Source of the DNA: UMGS1696 sp964457685
GTDB taxonomy: Bacteria > Bacillota > Clostridia > Oscillospirales > CAG-272
Reading direction: 5' to 3'
Length of the DNA stretch: 32,735 nt
NCBI GenBank assembly: GCA_964457685.1
Contig: CAYWFS010000025.1
Coordinates: 1-32,735 of the forward strand
Shown here: positions 31,964 through 32,735 of the stretch, piece after piece
How the letters are laid out: the number at the start of each line of letters is the position of its first letter
Position numbering within the stretch: position 1 is the first letter of the stretch
Position numbers and translations under genes: made by a program
Notes under the pieces: generated by a model
The model's database searches: none
What the model was told of the DNA's origin: nothing
Seen by the model: only the letters and a program-made list of their open reading frames with translations

Positions 31964-32735
31964 TCAAAGACCCATTTCTTCCTTGATTTCAGCGAACTTA
32001 GCTACGATATCACGAATGTCTGCTTCTGTGAGAGCGGCAGAAATCTGTGTACGGATACGAGCCTTGCCCTTCGGAACAACAGGGTAAGAGAATGCAACAA
32101 CGTAGATACCCTTATCCATAGCACGAGAAGCAAATTCGCTTGCCTTGTGTTCATCATAAAGCATGATGGGGAGGATAGGAGAACCACGGAATGTTACGTC
32201 AAGACCGAGCTTGGAGATTTCCTCTGCGAAAATCTTTGTGTTTTCAAAGAGACGTTCACGGTAGGAAGGATCGGAGTCAAGAAGGTCGAGAACAGCGATA
32301 GTAGCTTCGCAGATAGCGGGAGCAACTGTGTTGGAGAAGAGGTAAGGACGAGAACGCTGACGGAGAAGGTCGATTATTTCCTTACGTCCGCTTGTGTAAC
32401 CGCCGGAAGCACCGCCGAGAGCCTTACCGAATGTACCTGTGATGATGTCAACACGACCTTCAACACCGCAGTATTCGGCAGTACCGTGACCGTGTTCGCC
32501 CATGAAACCTACAGCGTGGCTATCGTCAACCATAACGAGTGCGTCGTATTCGTCGGCGAGGTCGCAGATTGCCTGAAGGTTAGCAACGATACCGTCCATG
32601 GAGAATACACCGTCTGTAGCTATGAGCTTAATACGGCAATCCTTAGCTTCTTCAAGCTTCGCACGGAGGTCTTCCATGTTGTTGTTCTTGTAACGGAATC
32701 TCTGAGCCTTGCAGAGACGAACACCGTCAATGATG
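31964..32735 (-). CDS. kbl: Glycine C-acetyltransferase (2-amino-3-ketobutyrate CoA ligase), 5' end missing at window edge
   Basis: The frame is open beyond the internal ATG at 32677 to the right edge (IIDGVRLCKAQRFRYKNN reads in frame), so the gene continues upstream; about 257 C-terminal residues are visible of the usual near 395. It is a PLP-dependent alpha-oxoamine synthase. DGVFSMDGIVANLQAI, MVDDSHAVGFMGEHG and the PLP-binding lysine in TGTFGKALGGASGG are all present, and RIRTQISAALTEADI ends the fold. It condenses glycine with acetyl-CoA to 2-amino-3-oxobutyrate or runs in reverse in threonine breakdown. The related 8-amino-7-oxononanoate synthase (BioF) is less likely from the ALTEADI ending, but is not ruled out. 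Confidence 0.85.
   Translation of the reverse strand, partial: IIDGVRLCKAQRFRYKNNNMEDLRAKLEEAKDCRIKLIATDGVFSMDGIVANLQAICDLADEYDALVMVDDSHAVGFMGEHGHGTAEYCGVEGRVDIITGTFGKALGGASGGYTSGRKEIIDLLRQRSRPYLFSNTVAPAICEATIAVLDLLDSDPSYRERLFENTKIFAEEISKLGLDVTFRGSPILPIMLYDEHKASEFASRAMDKGIYVVAFSYPVVPKGKARIRTQISAALTEADIRDIVAKFAEIKEEMGL

Noticed and set aside
32002..32677. ATG at 32677 as the start of the kbl gene
   Set aside because: The frame continues upstream to the window edge with conserved family residues, so this is an internal methionine of a truncated gene.

Overview
The window reads as a scaffold from an uncultured, spore-forming, Gram-positive anaerobe of the Clostridia, most likely a gut or rumen relative of the Oscillospirales. 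The support is indirect: S-layer (SLH) anchoring, cohesin-like and dockerin modules, BspA-type leucine-rich repeats, a SleC-type spore cortex-lytic protein, a T-box leader, NrdR, TTG start use and TGA as a normal stop. It carries two 100-N gaps. The 55-bp identical flanks of the second gap point to a short-read de Bruijn assembly, probably of a metagenome.

Layout. (1) 1-5638, minus strand: the N-terminal part of a serine recombinase at the left edge, then a two-gene surface operon. Its first gene encodes a secreted transglutaminase-like/BspA-LRR/dockerin protein that is cut by an artefactual gap. Its second gene encodes an SLH protein with an N-terminal cohesin-like domain. (2) 5639-6318: a long regulatory region with a 16-bp perfect palindrome. 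(3) 6319-13045, plus strand: the most notable locus, seven genes encoding a flavodoxin, a NifH-like ATPase/electron donor, a complete FecBCD-type metal-chelate importer, and two NifD/NifK-like subunits. The alpha-like subunit keeps three cluster cysteines with spacing like the DPOR/BchN type. The beta-like subunit has Ser, Thr and Ala where NifK has cysteines. No nifB, nifE or nifN is present. I read this as an uncharacterised nitrogenase-superfamily reductase coupled to uptake of its substrate or cofactor. (4) 13108-18434, minus: a sugar-type solute-binding lipoprotein under its own promoter, then a COG1313 radical SAM protein, nicotinate phosphoribosyltransferase and ThiI. (5) 18681-20054, minus: an XRE-type regulator fused to a long 16-residue-repeat beta-helix domain, with a palindrome over its promoter. 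(6) 20469-22889, plus: three spore-cortex genes (a SleC-type pro-domain and catalytic part encoded separately, plus a peptidoglycan-binding protein), ended by a terminator. (7) 22978-26590, plus: an EEP-family phosphodiesterase, a GH43-like lipoprotein, nrdR and tcdA, ended by a shared bidirectional terminator. (8) 26654-29837, minus: trpXYZ-type ABC transporter genes behind a T-box leader with a UGG specifier and a UGGC acceptor-pairing bulge, so tryptophan supply is the expected signal. (9) 30054-32735: a hypothetical protein (minus), a GNAT acetyltransferase (plus) and the downstream part of a glycine C-acetyltransferase gene (minus) running off the right edge.

In the nitrogenase-like locus, the flavodoxin would supply low-potential electrons to the NifH-like protein, which would pass them with ATP hydrolysis to the two-subunit catalytic component. 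The FecBCD-type importer encoded between them would bring in the substrate, a metal chelate or a tetrapyrrole-like compound. The palindrome and the use of flavodoxin make metal- or iron-responsive control plausible. This functional reading is inference; the gene order, motifs and cysteine pattern are read directly from the sequence.
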